From Pseudomonadota bacterium (GTDB lineage Bacteria > Pseudomonadota > Alphaproteobacteria > Rickettsiales > UBA6187), in the NCBI GenBank assembly GCA_027620075.1, contig JAQCEY010000006.1, positions 62,001-126,000 on the forward strand: 64,000 nt of DNA. Reading direction: 5' to 3'. The position numbers and the translations under genes were made by a program. The notes under the pieces were generated by a model, which saw nothing but the letters and a program-made list of their open reading frames with translations, was not told where the DNA came from and searched no databases. Below, piece by piece: positions 16,840 to 25,492 of the stretch (positions are counted from its first letter, which is position 1; every line of letters starts with the position of its first letter).

Positions 16840-17167
16840 TATTTTTTACCTTTCTTAACTTTTTTTCCTCAATGCCTGATATGTCCTTACGTTTTTCAAG
16901 CTCGAACATAACCTTTTCAGGCTTAATACCCATTTCAACCCAAAGAACAAGAAGGTGAAAAAGAAGGTCGGCACTTTCTTCAATAGTTTCTTTTTTGTTA
17001 TTTGCCGCAGCGTCTATAATGGTTTCAATAGCTTCCTCCCCAACCTTCTGTGCGATCTTCTTGCGTCCTTTTTGGAAAAGCTTTGCACAATATGATTTGT
17101 CAGGATTGGCAGTCCTTTTGGCTTTTATGGTATCGAAAAGTTCATCGAGAGTTTTGAATTCTGACAT
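16826..17167 (-). CDS. hisE: Phosphoribosyl-ATP pyrophosphatase
   Basis: HisE hydrolyses phosphoribosyl-ATP to phosphoribosyl-AMP, the second histidine-biosynthesis step. The 113-residue MazG-like all-alpha protein shows the metal-binding KVGEEAIETIIDA and EESADLLFHLLVLW motifs. It is a stand-alone HisE, not fused to HisI. It follows hisF by 62 bases and overlaps the HIT gene. Confidence 0.93.
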   Translation of the reverse strand: MSEFKTLDELFDTIKAKRTANPDKSYCAKLFQKGRKKIAQKVGEEAIETIIDAAANNKKETIEESADLLFHLLVLWVEMGIKPEKVMFELEKRKDISGIEEKKLRKVKNNAQL

Positions 17168-17229
17168 CGTTCTACCTTAACTATACTTTAGTGTTTTTAA
17201 TCGGTTTAATGAATTTAAGGATAAACCTA

Positions 17230-17988
17230 TTACAATCTTACGGCAATACCTTTTGTTTGCATGTGTTTTTTTACTTCTTCAATGCTATATTCGCCGAAGT
17301 GGAATATTGAAGCGGCAAGAAGGGCAGAAGCGTGACCTTCTTTTACTCCGTCCACAAAATCATCAGGCTTGCCCACACCACCCGATGCAATAACCGGAAC
17401 CGTTACAGCATCAGCTATTGCACGGGTTAGCTTATTATCAAAACCCTGCTTAGTGCCGTCCCTGTCCATTGAGGTAAGTAATATCTCTCCCGCACCTAGG
17501 CTAACCATTTTTTTAGCCCAAACGATTGCATCTATACCCGTGGCTTTACGTCCTCCATGTGTGAAAATCTCGTATTTGCCTTCGCCTGTGGATTTTGCAT
17601 CAATGGCTACCACTATGCATTGCGAGCCGAATTTATCGGCGGCATCTTTTACCAGTTGAGGATTAGTAACGGCAGCAGTATTAATCGCTACTTTATCCGC
17701 ACCTGCCAAAAGAAGATTTCGCACATCATCAACCGAACGTACACCACCGCCGACCGTCAGCGGCATAAAGCATTGCTCGGCAACACGTGTGATAACGTCA
17801 TACATGGTATCACGGTTATCACTTGATGCGGTGATATCCAAAAAACACAACTCGTCCGCCCCCTGTTTGTCATAAACTTTCGCCTGCTCTACAGGGTCGC
17901 CCGCATCTATCAGGTCAACGAAGTTAACGCCTTTTACTACACGTCCGTCTTTTACGTCTAAGCAGGGAATGATTCTGGTTTTTAGCAT
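17230..17988 (-). CDS. hisF: Imidazole glycerol phosphate synthase, cyclase subunit
   Basis: HisF is the TIM-barrel cyclase that, with the HisH glutaminase, makes imidazole glycerol phosphate and AICAR. The 252-residue protein begins with [16 protein letters not shown] (catalytic Asp11) and has the second catalytic aspartate in [10 protein letters not shown]. Phosphate-binding loops are LTVGGGVRS and VIASGGVGK. hisH is not present next to it, so it must lie elsewhere. It is 110 bases downstream of hisA. Confidence 0.96.
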   Translation of the reverse strand: MLKTRIIPCLDVKDGRVVKGVNFVDLIDAGDPVEQAKVYDKQGADELCFLDITASSDNRDTMYDVITRVAEQCFMPLTVGGGVRSVDDVRNLLLAGADKVAINTAAVTNPQLVKDAADKFGSQCIVVAIDAKSTGEGKYEIFTHGGRKATGIDAIVWAKKMVSLGAGEILLTSMDRDGTKQGFDNKLTRAIADAVTVPVIASGGVGKPDDFVDGVKEGHASALLAASIFHFGEYSIEEVKKHMQTKGIAVRL

Positions 17989-18098
17989 TTATTTATTAGT
18001 GTTAAGTGTTAGTGTTAAGTGTCATTTTTACGGATTTTATAGGGAGAATAAAATTATAGTGAAATCCACAGTCCTAATAACACTTGTGGATAAATCAA

Positions 18099-18827
18099 TC
18101 AGGCGGCTATCTGCAATGCCCTTGCTATATCTATCTTTCCTTCATAAATAGCCCTGCCTACTATCACACCGGCTACGCCTGAACCCTCAATATCTTTTAC
18201 CGCCTGTATATCTTCGGTACATGACATTCCGCCTGATGCTATTACAGGAATATTAACCGATTCGGCAAGTTGTTTAGTGCCTGAAAGGTCAGGACCGGTC
18301 ATTAGTCCGTCACGGTTGATATCTGTATAAATTATTGCGGCAACTCCCGCATCTTCAAATTTTCGGGCTAAATCTATCACCGAAATATCGGAAGTTTCCG
18401 CCCAGCCCTCTACGGCAACCATGCCGCTTTTGCCGTCAATACCCACAACTATCCGGTCGGGGAATTTTTTACAGGCATCAATGACAAGTTCAGGATTCTT
18501 TAGTGCGATAGTGCCTAGTATTACACGAGTAACCCCCGCATCAAGCCAGCTTTGTATAGTGGCTATATCCCTTATACCGCCACCTAGCTGAACCGACATT
18601 TTGCCGCCCAGTTCATTTAAAACGGATTTTACCGCATCAATATTCACAGGCTTTCCGTCAAAAGCTCCGTTTAAATCAACTATGTGCAGCCAGTTAAAAC
18701 CTTGCGAAAGGAATGTAGCCGCCTGATTGGACGGGCTTTCATTGAAAACCGTAACCTTGTCCATCTCGCCTTTTTGCAGACGCACACACTGACCGTCTTT
18801 TAAATCTATCGCAGGAAAAATAATCAT
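18099..18827 (-). CDS. hisA: ProFAR isomerase HisA
   Basis: HisA opens the ribose ring of ProFAR to PRFAR (Amadori rearrangement) in histidine synthesis. The 242-residue TIM barrel has the catalytic Asp8 in FPAIDLKDGQCVR and the matching second aspartate in VVGIDGKSG. Phosphate loops are VQLGGGIRD and VIASGGMSC. It is the first gene of hisA-hisF-hisE-HIT on the minus strand; hisB and hisH, often in this operon, are absent here. Confidence 0.95.
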   Translation of the reverse strand: MIIFPAIDLKDGQCVRLQKGEMDKVTVFNESPSNQAATFLSQGFNWLHIVDLNGAFDGKPVNIDAVKSVLNELGGKMSVQLGGGIRDIATIQSWLDAGVTRVILGTIALKNPELVIDACKKFPDRIVVGIDGKSGMVAVEGWAETSDISVIDLARKFEDAGVAAIIYTDINRDGLMTGPDLSGTKQLAESVNIPVIASGGMSCTEDIQAVKDIEGSGVAGVIVGRAIYEGKIDIARALQIAA

Positions 18828-18913
18828 AAGCTTATGTATCTTGTTAATTTTAAGTGCTTATTACACCAAGGCGATACAAATTTCAAGATATATAGAAAAC
18901 AGTACCATTATAA

Positions 18914-19702
18914 TTGACAAGTTACATGGATAAAGCCTACACTTGCAATGAGTTGCAATTGTCGAAGTATGGGGGCGTTATGAGGCAAAAGCAGATAAAA
19001 TCCCAAGTGCAAAAATGGTTATCGGATAGTTTTTATGATTCTATAGCCAATGGTAAATATACAACCTCAAGAATAAGTGAAGAAAAAATCGGTCATTATC
19101 ATAAACGTCATCTATATACCGATCTGCTTGCAACTATGTATACGAATCAAAAGAAAGTAATAGACCTTGATGAAAAAGGTTTTGCTGTTGATAAGCAAAT
19201 AGAAACGGGTTTCCGTAATAAGGAGGTTCTAGCAACTATGTATGACAATTTGCAAAATTCCAAACAACTAGATGATATCGGCGTTAGTTATGACATGCAG
19301 GCAAAATTAGGGTTGAAGTTAGGGAAGCATTTTCAAAATCTATATAATAAAACCAAAGAAATTGAAGAATTTGTTAGTAAAAACGATATCTCACCAATCT
19401 TACTGACCGGATATTTGATGCAAAAGGGAGAGCCGGAATATTTGATTGCAGAGAGTAACCCTGTAAAAACATCCGTTGAAATAGAGAAGATGAATTATTG
19501 TAGTGAGTTTTTGCAGGTGATACCAAGCGTTATGTCTGCCATGCTATCCGATGGTATCCCTCAACTAAATCTTCCTGAAGATGTTGGACGGGTCATAGGT
19601 GATAAGCTGGTTAAACAATCTACGGGAACTCGCGATTATAGAGCGTTAGTTCGGCTATCCGAGGTCAATAGAGGTGCAATGCAGGTATCAAAATTTAGAT
19701 AG
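18914..19702 (+). CDS. Orphan helical protein
   Basis: I do not recognise this protein (262 residues from the TTG at 18914). It is predicted mostly alpha-helical and polar, with no membrane span and no signal peptide. The start is unclear. The TTG and the ATG at 18926 lack a ribosome-binding site; the ATG at 18980 (240 residues, MRQKQIKSQVQ) follows a GGGGG tract by four bases and may be correct. If so, TTGACA at 18914 and TACACT 18 bases on would fit a promoter. It lies between hisA and dcd and is another lone orphan gene. Confidence 0.55.
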   Translation: MTSYMDKAYTCNELQLSKYGGVMRQKQIKSQVQKWLSDSFYDSIANGKYTTSRISEEKIGHYHKRHLYTDLLATMYTNQKKVIDLDEKGFAVDKQIETGFRNKEVLATMYDNLQNSKQLDDIGVSYDMQAKLGLKLGKHFQNLYNKTKEIEEFVSKNDISPILLTGYLMQKGEPEYLIAESNPVKTSVEIEKMNYCSEFLQVIPSVMSAMLSDGIPQLNLPEDVGRVIGDKLVKQSTGTRDYRALVRLSEVNRGAMQVSKFR

Positions 19703-19785
19703 GTATTTATTAACCCTTGCACTATTTCCTTCTTAACGTATATATTACTAGGTTTGGAGACGAAAAAGAAAGGGGACATAATAAA

Positions 19786-20388
19786 ATGCCGATAATGCCT
19801 GATAAATGGATTAGGGAACAAGCGTTAGAAAACGATATGATAACGCCGTTTGAGGAAAAACAGCAACGTCAGGGTGTAATATCATACGGAGTGTCGTCAT
19901 ACGGATATGACGCAAGAGTGTCTAACGAGTTCAAGATATTTACCAATATAGATTCATCAATAGTAGACCCCAAACAGTTCTGCCAAAAAGGGTTTGTGGA
20001 CAGAACGGAAGATGTATGCATTATACCCCCCAACAGTTTTGCTCTGGCAAGAACTGTGGAATATTTCAAAATACCGAGGGATATGCTGGTTATATGTGTC
20101 GGTAAGTCTACCTATGCAAGATGCGGTATAATTGTGAATGTTACCCCCCTTGAGCCGGAGTGGGAAGGGCATGTAACCTTGGAATTTTCAAATACCACGC
20201 CTCTTCCTGCAAAAATATATGCGAATGAGGGAGCTTGTCAGTTCCTGTTCTTTAAAGCGGATTCGGTTTGTGAAACCTCTTATGCAGATAAGGCGGGAAA
20301 ATATATGGGGCAGGTTGGTGTAACATTACCCAGAATTGACGGTAAACAGGAAAATATACTAGACCGGAAGGTATCGGTTAATGGATAA
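19786..20388 (+). CDS. dcd: dCTP deaminase
   Basis: Dcd converts dCTP to dUTP for thymidylate synthesis. From the ATG at 19786 the protein has 200 residues; GAAAGGGGAC upstream serves as ribosome-binding site, whereas the longer open frame has none. Family marks are [63 protein letters not shown], and a C-terminal beta segment GVTLPRI. The substrate-binding serine/arginine loop is slightly divergent. It overlaps murA by eight bases. Confidence 0.92.
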   Translation: MPIMPDKWIREQALENDMITPFEEKQQRQGVISYGVSSYGYDARVSNEFKIFTNIDSSIVDPKQFCQKGFVDRTEDVCIIPPNSFALARTVEYFKIPRDMLVICVGKSTYARCGIIVNVTPLEPEWEGHVTLEFSNTTPLPAKIYANEGACQFLFFKADSVCETSYADKAGKYMGQVGVTLPRIDGKQENILDRKVSVNG

Positions 20389-21661
20389 AATAAAGATAAA
20401 CGGAGGCATACCGCTTAAAGGCGAGGTAAAAATAGGTGGTGCAAAAAATGCCGCACTTCCTTTAATGGCTGCGGCAATGCTTACCGAAGGTCGCCTTAAA
20501 TTAAATAATCTGCCGCATATTGCGGATATTTCCACTATGGCAAACCTGCTTGTTCAACACGGTGTGGATATGGAACTGGACGCAGTGGAGGGAAGTGCAG
20601 GCGGCGGCATTATATCACTTTGTGCCAAAAATATAAAAAGCTTTGAAGCTCCATACGATATCGTAAGGAAAATGCGGGCTTCCGTTCTGGTTTTAGGACC
20701 GCTACTTGCAAGGTTCGGTGATGCTAAGGTATCTTTGCCCGGAGGCTGTGCTATAGGAACACGTCCGATTGACCTTCACCTACAGGCGTTTGAAAAAATG
20801 GGTGCAAAAATAGAGCTGGAAGAAGGTTATATAAAAGCATCGGTTAAGGGGAAGTTGAGGGGTGCTGAAATACATTTTGAAAAAGTTTCCGTAGGGGCTA
20901 CTGAAAATGTTATGATGGCGGCATGTCTGGCTGACGGCGAGACTACAATAATTAACGCGGCACAGGAGCCTGAAGTTGTAGACCTTGCTCAATGCCTTGT
21001 TAAAATGGGTGCAAAAATAACAGGCATAGGAACAGGCACACTAAAAATAGAAGGCTTGGAAAAATTAAACGGAGCCGAACATTCGGTTATAAGTGACCGT
21101 ATTGAAGCCGGAAGCTATATGATAGCTGCCGCCATAACAAACGGGGATATAAGGTTGCATGGTGTTGATTTGTCAATCATGGAATCAACAATTGAAAGAC
21201 TGACGGCAGCAGGTGTTCTGATAGAGGAGCTTTCAGATAATTCGGTTAGAGCGGCGCGTAAACAAGATAAGCTAAAAAGTGTAGATGCTATTACCTTGCC
21301 GTATCCGGGATTTCCGACCGATATGCAAGCTCAGTTTATGGCATTGATGTGTCTTGCCGAGGGTAACTCGATTATAAACGAAACCATCTTTGAAAACAGG
21401 TTTATGCATGTATCGGAACTAACTCGCATGGGAGCCGATATTTCTATAGAAGGACATAAAGCTTTGGTAAAAGGTGTTACCGAACTAAAAGGTGCGGAAC
21501 TTATGGCTACCGATCTGCGTGCATCGGTGTCATTAGTGCTGGCAGCACTGGCAGCAAAAGGACAGACCGTAATAAACAGAGTTTACCATATCGACAGGGG
21601 ATATGAACGCATTGAAGAAAAAATGATGATGCTGGGTGCCGATATAGAGCGGATAAAATAA
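20381..21661 (+). CDS. murA: UDP-N-acetylglucosamine 1-carboxyvinyltransferase
   Basis: MurA transfers enolpyruvate from PEP to UDP-GlcNAc, the first committed step of peptidoglycan synthesis. The 426-residue protein has the [15 protein letters not shown] start, the active-site cysteine Cys123 in [15 protein letters not shown] (the fosfomycin target, here intact), and the [12 protein letters not shown] and [13 protein letters not shown] motifs of the two-domain fold. It begins inside the end of dcd. With dapA, an M23 peptidase and a carboxy-terminal protease in the window it shows that a peptidoglycan wall is maintained. Confidence 0.96.
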   Translation: MDKIKINGGIPLKGEVKIGGAKNAALPLMAAAMLTEGRLKLNNLPHIADISTMANLLVQHGVDMELDAVEGSAGGGIISLCAKNIKSFEAPYDIVRKMRASVLVLGPLLARFGDAKVSLPGGCAIGTRPIDLHLQAFEKMGAKIELEEGYIKASVKGKLRGAEIHFEKVSVGATENVMMAACLADGETTIINAAQEPEVVDLAQCLVKMGAKITGIGTGTLKIEGLEKLNGAEHSVISDRIEAGSYMIAAAITNGDIRLHGVDLSIMESTIERLTAAGVLIEELSDNSVRAARKQDKLKSVDAITLPYPGFPTDMQAQFMALMCLAEGNSIINETIFENRFMHVSELTRMGADISIEGHKALVKGVTELKGAELMATDLRASVSLVLAALAAKGQTVINRVYHIDRGYERIEEKMMMLGADIERIK

Positions 21662-21688
21662 GATACTGTATATGACCGAATTTACCTA

Positions 21689-21701
21689 CAAAGAACACTG
21701 C
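21689..21701. repeat. Possible MITE end remnant
   Basis: GAACACTGCTAA reproduces the terminal repeat of the 72-bp MITE at 8673-8744 within the murA-ctp spacer. No matching second end is visible, so it may be a solo end or coincidence. Confidence 0.3.
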
Positions 21702-21819
21702 TAAGTTATGCTATTAGAATATATCGTTGCATAATTATTATCTTTGGAGTAGATTTGATCTGGTCGTTAAATAGTCGGCTTTTTTGCCGTAGTTCCAAAA
21801 ATTTTTAGGATAATTAATT

Positions 21820-23136
21820 ATGAATAAACAGTTTTACGGAATATTCCTGATTTTAGTTTTTAGTTTTTTTGCAACATCTGCACAAGCGAGTTCTAAAGAT
21901 ACAATAAAGCTGCTTGACCTTTTCGGAGATGTTTTTGACAAGGTTAAGAGGGACTATGTAGAGGAAGTGGACGATAAAGAATTGGTAGAATCTGCTATTA
22001 ACGGTATGCTTTCATCTCTTGACCCGCATTCAAGCTATCTTAATGAAAACGATTTCGATGAAATGAGAATACAGACCAGAGGTGAGTTCGGCGGTCTGGG
22101 TATTGAGGTTACTATGGAAAACGGTCTGGTTAAAGTGGTTTCTCCTATTGATGATACGCCTGCGTATCGTGCAGGATTAGAGGCCGGAGATTATATAAGC
22201 CAGATAGACGGCGAGGCGGTTATGGGAACTACGCTTTCCGAAGCGGTTGATAAAATGAGAGGCAAGCCCGGCACGGAGATAGAACTTACCGTGTTGCGTG
22301 AAGGTGAAAATGAGCCGCTTACATTCAATATAAAAAGAGATATCATTAAAATAAAATCGGTTCGTGCCAGAAAAGAGGGTGATGATATCGTATATGTAAG
22401 GGTCACATCTTTTTCTGAAAGTACGTCAGATAGTTTAAAGCGTGAAGTAAAAAAACTAAAAAGTGAAATAGGTGAGGAAAAGTTCAAGGGTGTGGTGCTT
22501 GATCTTAGAAATAATCCGGGCGGATTGCTTGATCAGGCTATAGAAGTATCGGATGCGTTCCTTGGTAAAGGTGAGATTGTATCTACCGGCGGAAGAGTGC
22601 CTGACAGCAATAAAAGATTTAATGCGTCACGCGGCGACATCATTGACGGCAAACCGATAGTGGTAATGATAAACGGCGGTTCGGCATCTGCTTCCGAGAT
22701 TGTTTCGGGTGCGTTGCAAGATCACAAACGTGGCATTGTCATCGGTACGAAGTCCTTCGGTAAAGGTTCGGTTCAAACCGTAATACCTCTATCTGCAAGC
22801 AAAGGTGCTATGCGTCTTACGACTTCAAGATACTACACTCCTGCGGGGCGTTCTATTCAGGCTGAGGGGATTGAGCCTGATATAATTGTCGAGCAGGCAA
22901 AGCTTGAAGAGATAAAAGCTCGAAAAATGTCTTCTGAGGCAAGTTTAAGAAAGCATTTGAAAAATAATAACGGTAGCGTTAATAACGATAGCAGCAGCGA
23001 TGCTAATAGTGATGCAAACAAGGCTGTAGAAGGTGAAAAAGAAAGCACCGACTCGGCGTATGAAAAAGATTACCAGTTAGGCAGGGCATTGGATTTACTA
23101 AGGGGAATTCATATTTATAACGAGAGTAAGATGTAA
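21820..23136 (+). CDS. ctpA: Carboxy-terminal processing protease (S41 family)
   Basis: A periplasmic serine protease of the Ctp/Prc family, 438 residues. A signal peptide (about residues 1-23, ending TSAQA) is followed by a helical region, a PDZ domain (EFGGLGIEVTMENGLVKVVSPIDDTPA) and the S41 core. The core has the nucleophile in GGSASASEIVSGALQDH and the lysine base in GTKSFGKGSVQT. A serine/asparagine-rich linker (around residues 385-405) precedes the C-terminus. It is followed after 22 bases by the deacetylase-like gene, the usual alphaproteobacterial order. Confidence 0.95.
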   Translation: MNKQFYGIFLILVFSFFATSAQASSKDTIKLLDLFGDVFDKVKRDYVEEVDDKELVESAINGMLSSLDPHSSYLNENDFDEMRIQTRGEFGGLGIEVTMENGLVKVVSPIDDTPAYRAGLEAGDYISQIDGEAVMGTTLSEAVDKMRGKPGTEIELTVLREGENEPLTFNIKRDIIKIKSVRARKEGDDIVYVRVTSFSESTSDSLKREVKKLKSEIGEEKFKGVVLDLRNNPGGLLDQAIEVSDAFLGKGEIVSTGGRVPDSNKRFNASRGDIIDGKPIVVMINGGSASASEIVSGALQDHKRGIVIGTKSFGKGSVQTVIPLSASKGAMRLTTSRYYTPAGRSIQAEGIEPDIIVEQAKLEEIKARKMSSEASLRKHLKNNNGSVNNDSSSDANSDANKAVEGEKESTDSAYEKDYQLGRALDLLRGIHIYNESKM

Positions 23137-23158
23137 TTTTTAATTCGTTCCTTATGTT

Positions 23159-24271
23159 ATGAAGTTTTTATCAGGTCTGAAGTTCAAAATGGCGGATTTT
23201 AAGTTCAGCCCCTCCACGATAGTGGCAGGGGTTGTAACTTTTTTTATAGTAACCTCATTAGTTGCCGTAATATCCGAACTTTATATAGGTAGAGATAAAA
23301 GGGCGGAAAAAGCTCTTGCCTCCGGTGCAAGGCTTGAGTTTAATCTTTCTACTGAGGAGATTACAGGGCTTATCCTCTTAACCGAGGATGGTGCTGAAGC
23401 AGAAGATGAGAGTAATGAGACTAAATCTGAAAAGGACGCCGAAGATAAAAAAACGGTTGAAAATAAACTTGCATGGTTAAATGAGGATTTTATAGGTCCT
23501 AGAATGCCTCAGGCTTTTGTTGATGTTTTGATGGCAGGCGTGGCTTCAAACATAAAGATTAACAAAGTTAAATTAAGTGAACTTAGTAATAAACCCATAA
23601 TAGTTGTCATACTCAAAGGTCTGGGGCTAAGTGCCTCTACTACCCAAAGTGCTATGGAACTGCCTAAGTCGGTTACTTTCGGTCTTTCGCCTTATTCTGC
23701 CACTATTAATGACTGGGCGGAAAAAGCTAAAAAGCAGGGCAGAGAGGTTGTGCTGCATATACCGATGGAAACTAAAGACTATCGTTTGAACGATCCGGGA
23801 CCATACGCACTTTTAACGCAGTCATCAAAAGAAGATAATATCACACGTCTTAATATGTTGTTGGGACTGGTAAAGGGGTATGAAGCTGTGTACTCGGAAA
23901 AGGAGGAGGTATTTACCCATACGCTTTCAAGTTCAAAACCGGTATTGCAGGCTTTAAAAAACAAAAGGAAGTTCCTTATATTTGGAGGTGGCTATGCCGA
24001 TTTTTCACTGATACAGCTTGCCAATGAGCTTGAGTACCCTCTGCTTGTAAATGATTTTATACTAGATGACGATATATCTCAGGACAGTATAAACGCTAAA
24101 TTCAAAGAAGTTGAAGAAACCGCACTAGAAAAGGGGTATGTTGTGGTTATGGCACATCCGTACCCTATAACAATAAGAATGCTGGAAAGGTGGCTGCCTG
24201 AAGCTGAAGAAAGAGGGTTTTTCATTGCTCCGGTTTCATTATTACTTGGAAAACAAATTGTAAAAGAATAA
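23159..24271 (+). CDS. Divergent polysaccharide deacetylase family protein
   Basis: 370 residues: a single N-terminal membrane segment (about 20-42), an acidic low-complexity stretch (about 78-105), and a C-terminal domain of the divergent polysaccharide deacetylase (YibQ/DUF610) family. Motifs are KPIIVVILKGLGLS, VTFGLSPYS, VVLHIPMETKDYRLNDPGP, and VVMAHPYPITIRMLERWL. The usual family motif has aspartate-aspartate near the start of the domain; here it reads ILKGLG, so catalytic competence is doubtful. It lies between ctpA and rppH, the typical location, and probably acts in the envelope. Confidence 0.88.
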   Translation: MKFLSGLKFKMADFKFSPSTIVAGVVTFFIVTSLVAVISELYIGRDKRAEKALASGARLEFNLSTEEITGLILLTEDGAEAEDESNETKSEKDAEDKKTVENKLAWLNEDFIGPRMPQAFVDVLMAGVASNIKINKVKLSELSNKPIIVVILKGLGLSASTTQSAMELPKSVTFGLSPYSATINDWAEKAKKQGREVVLHIPMETKDYRLNDPGPYALLTQSSKEDNITRLNMLLGLVKGYEAVYSEKEEVFTHTLSSSKPVLQALKNKRKFLIFGGGYADFSLIQLANELEYPLLVNDFILDDDISQDSINAKFKEVEETALEKGYVVVMAHPYPITIRMLERWLPEAEERGFFIAPVSLLLGKQIVKE

Positions 24272-24283
24272 AAGAGGAAAAAA

Positions 24284-24778
24284 TTGGTTAACGTAAATAG
24301 TTTGCCATACCGTTATGGCGTTGGAATGATGTTGGTAAACAAAGATTCACAGGTTTTTGTCGGTAAGAGGATAGATACTTCAAGTGAGGCATGGCAGATG
24401 CCTCAAGGTGGTGTCGATAAGGGTGAAGATGAAAAAACGGCAGCCTTCAGAGAATTGCAAGAAGAAGTGGGAACCGATAAAGCTACTCTTATAGCACAAA
24501 GTGCCGATTACTATTATTACGACCTGCCGGAAGATTTGATACCCGATGTTTGGGGGGGTAAATTCCGTGGACAAAAACAAAGATGGTTCGTGTTTCTGTT
24601 CGAAGGTGATAGCGATGATATAAATATCGCTACCGACCACCCTGAATTTTGTGAGTGGAAATGGATAAACGCAAATGACCTGCCTGATGTTATAGTGCCG
24701 TTCAAAAGAAAAATATATTCCGACATACTGAGTGAGTTTTCAAACCTTATAGAAAAGATAAATGAATCGGACATCTAA
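24284..24778 (+). CDS. rppH: RNA pyrophosphohydrolase (Nudix)
   Basis: RppH removes pyrophosphate from the 5' end of transcripts and triggers mRNA decay; it can also hydrolyse dinucleoside polyphosphates. The 164-residue protein has YRYGVGMMLVNKDSQVFVGKR and a complete Nudix box (GGVDKGEDEKTAAFRELQEEVGT, residues about 43-65). The start codon is TTG after AAAGAGGAA, an unusual but well-supported choice as the family begins just before LPYRYGVG. The end overlaps dciA by 17 bases. Confidence 0.93.
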   Translation: MVNVNSLPYRYGVGMMLVNKDSQVFVGKRIDTSSEAWQMPQGGVDKGEDEKTAAFRELQEEVGTDKATLIAQSADYYYYDLPEDLIPDVWGGKFRGQKQRWFVFLFEGDSDDINIATDHPEFCEWKWINANDLPDVIVPFKRKIYSDILSEFSNLIEKINESDI

Positions 24779-25271
24779 ATATACAAAAAAATATGCCGGT
24801 GTTAATAGCTTGTCAGCAAGTTTAAATACCGTTACAACTCCTTTTTTCAAAAAACGCGGCTTTGCCGAAAATAAAATTATTACCGACTGGAACTATATTG
24901 TAGGCAAAGAGTTGGGAAATAGCAGCACTCCCAAACGAATAACATTTAACAGAGATAAAAAAACCGACGGCACATTGACGGTTGAAGTATATGATAGCGG
25001 TATTGCTATGGAAATGACATATATGGAGCTGGTGCTTATCGAGAAGATATCGGTTTATTTCGGTTATAGAGCGATTGCCCGCCTCAAGATTATGCAAAGA
25101 CCCGGCGGACAGCCTCATCTTGATGAGGAGAGAAAAATCCCCGTAAGGAATATATCGGACGATAAGAAAAAAGCACTGGATAATTATCTGGAAGATATTG
25201 ATGATGCGGAGCTAAAAGAAGCATTGAAAAGCCTCGGTGTGGGGGTTATGTCGGATTATAGTAAATTATAA
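24762..25271 (+). CDS. DciA-like DUF721 protein
   Basis: DUF721 proteins include DciA, the ancestral bacterial loader of the DnaB replicative helicase. The 169-residue protein has the N-terminal WNYIVGKELGNSSTPKRI core and a beta-rich KTDGTLTVEVYDSGIAMEMTYMEL segment. It starts within rppH. Its last three codons and stop lie at the left end of the 25.3-kb palindromic element, so the native C-terminus may have been replaced by insertion. Confidence 0.85.
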   Translation: MNRTSKYTKKYAGVNSLSASLNTVTTPFFKKRGFAENKIITDWNYIVGKELGNSSTPKRITFNRDKKTDGTLTVEVYDSGIAMEMTYMELVLIEKISVYFGYRAIARLKIMQRPGGQPHLDEERKIPVRNISDDKKKALDNYLEDIDDAELKEALKSLGVGVMSDYSKL

Positions 25272-25398
25272 ATTCATATCCTATAAGAGAAACGTCATTA
25301 CCCGAGTTTCCGTAGGAAACTATAGGGTAATCTCATGAGATCGCCCTATAGTTTCCTACGGAAACTCGGGCGATGACGTAAATGAATTTAGAATTTAC
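25261..25398. repeat. Nested palindromic element, copy 3 (double hairpin)
   Basis: About 138 bp with terminal inverted repeats GTAAATTATAAATTCAT / ATGAATTTAGAATTTAC and TA on both sides (25259-25260, 25399-25400). Inside is an 88-base palindrome (25292-25379) centred on CTCATGAG. Each half is itself a hairpin: ATTACCC...GGGTAAT (25297-25331) and ATCGCCC...GGGCGAT (25340-25374), both around AGTTTCC/GGAAACT. The left end overlaps the last codons and stop of the DciA-like gene. The rest of the spacer before gpmI (25400-25492) holds nothing I recognise. Confidence 0.85.
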
Positions 25399-25492
25399 TA
25401 TAGTAGTAAAATAACATAAAAATTTTACGGATATTTGCAAAATAAAGGATTTAAGTATATATAGTACGAAAAAAACTTTAAACGGAAAATAA

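Noticed and set aside
18000..18030. Tandem GTGTTAAGTGTTA repeat near the hisF start
   Set aside because: Only two short imperfect units; too little to call a regulatory or mobile feature.
25292..25379. CRISPR-like repeat
   Set aside because: Inverted, not direct, repeats with no spacers or cas genes.
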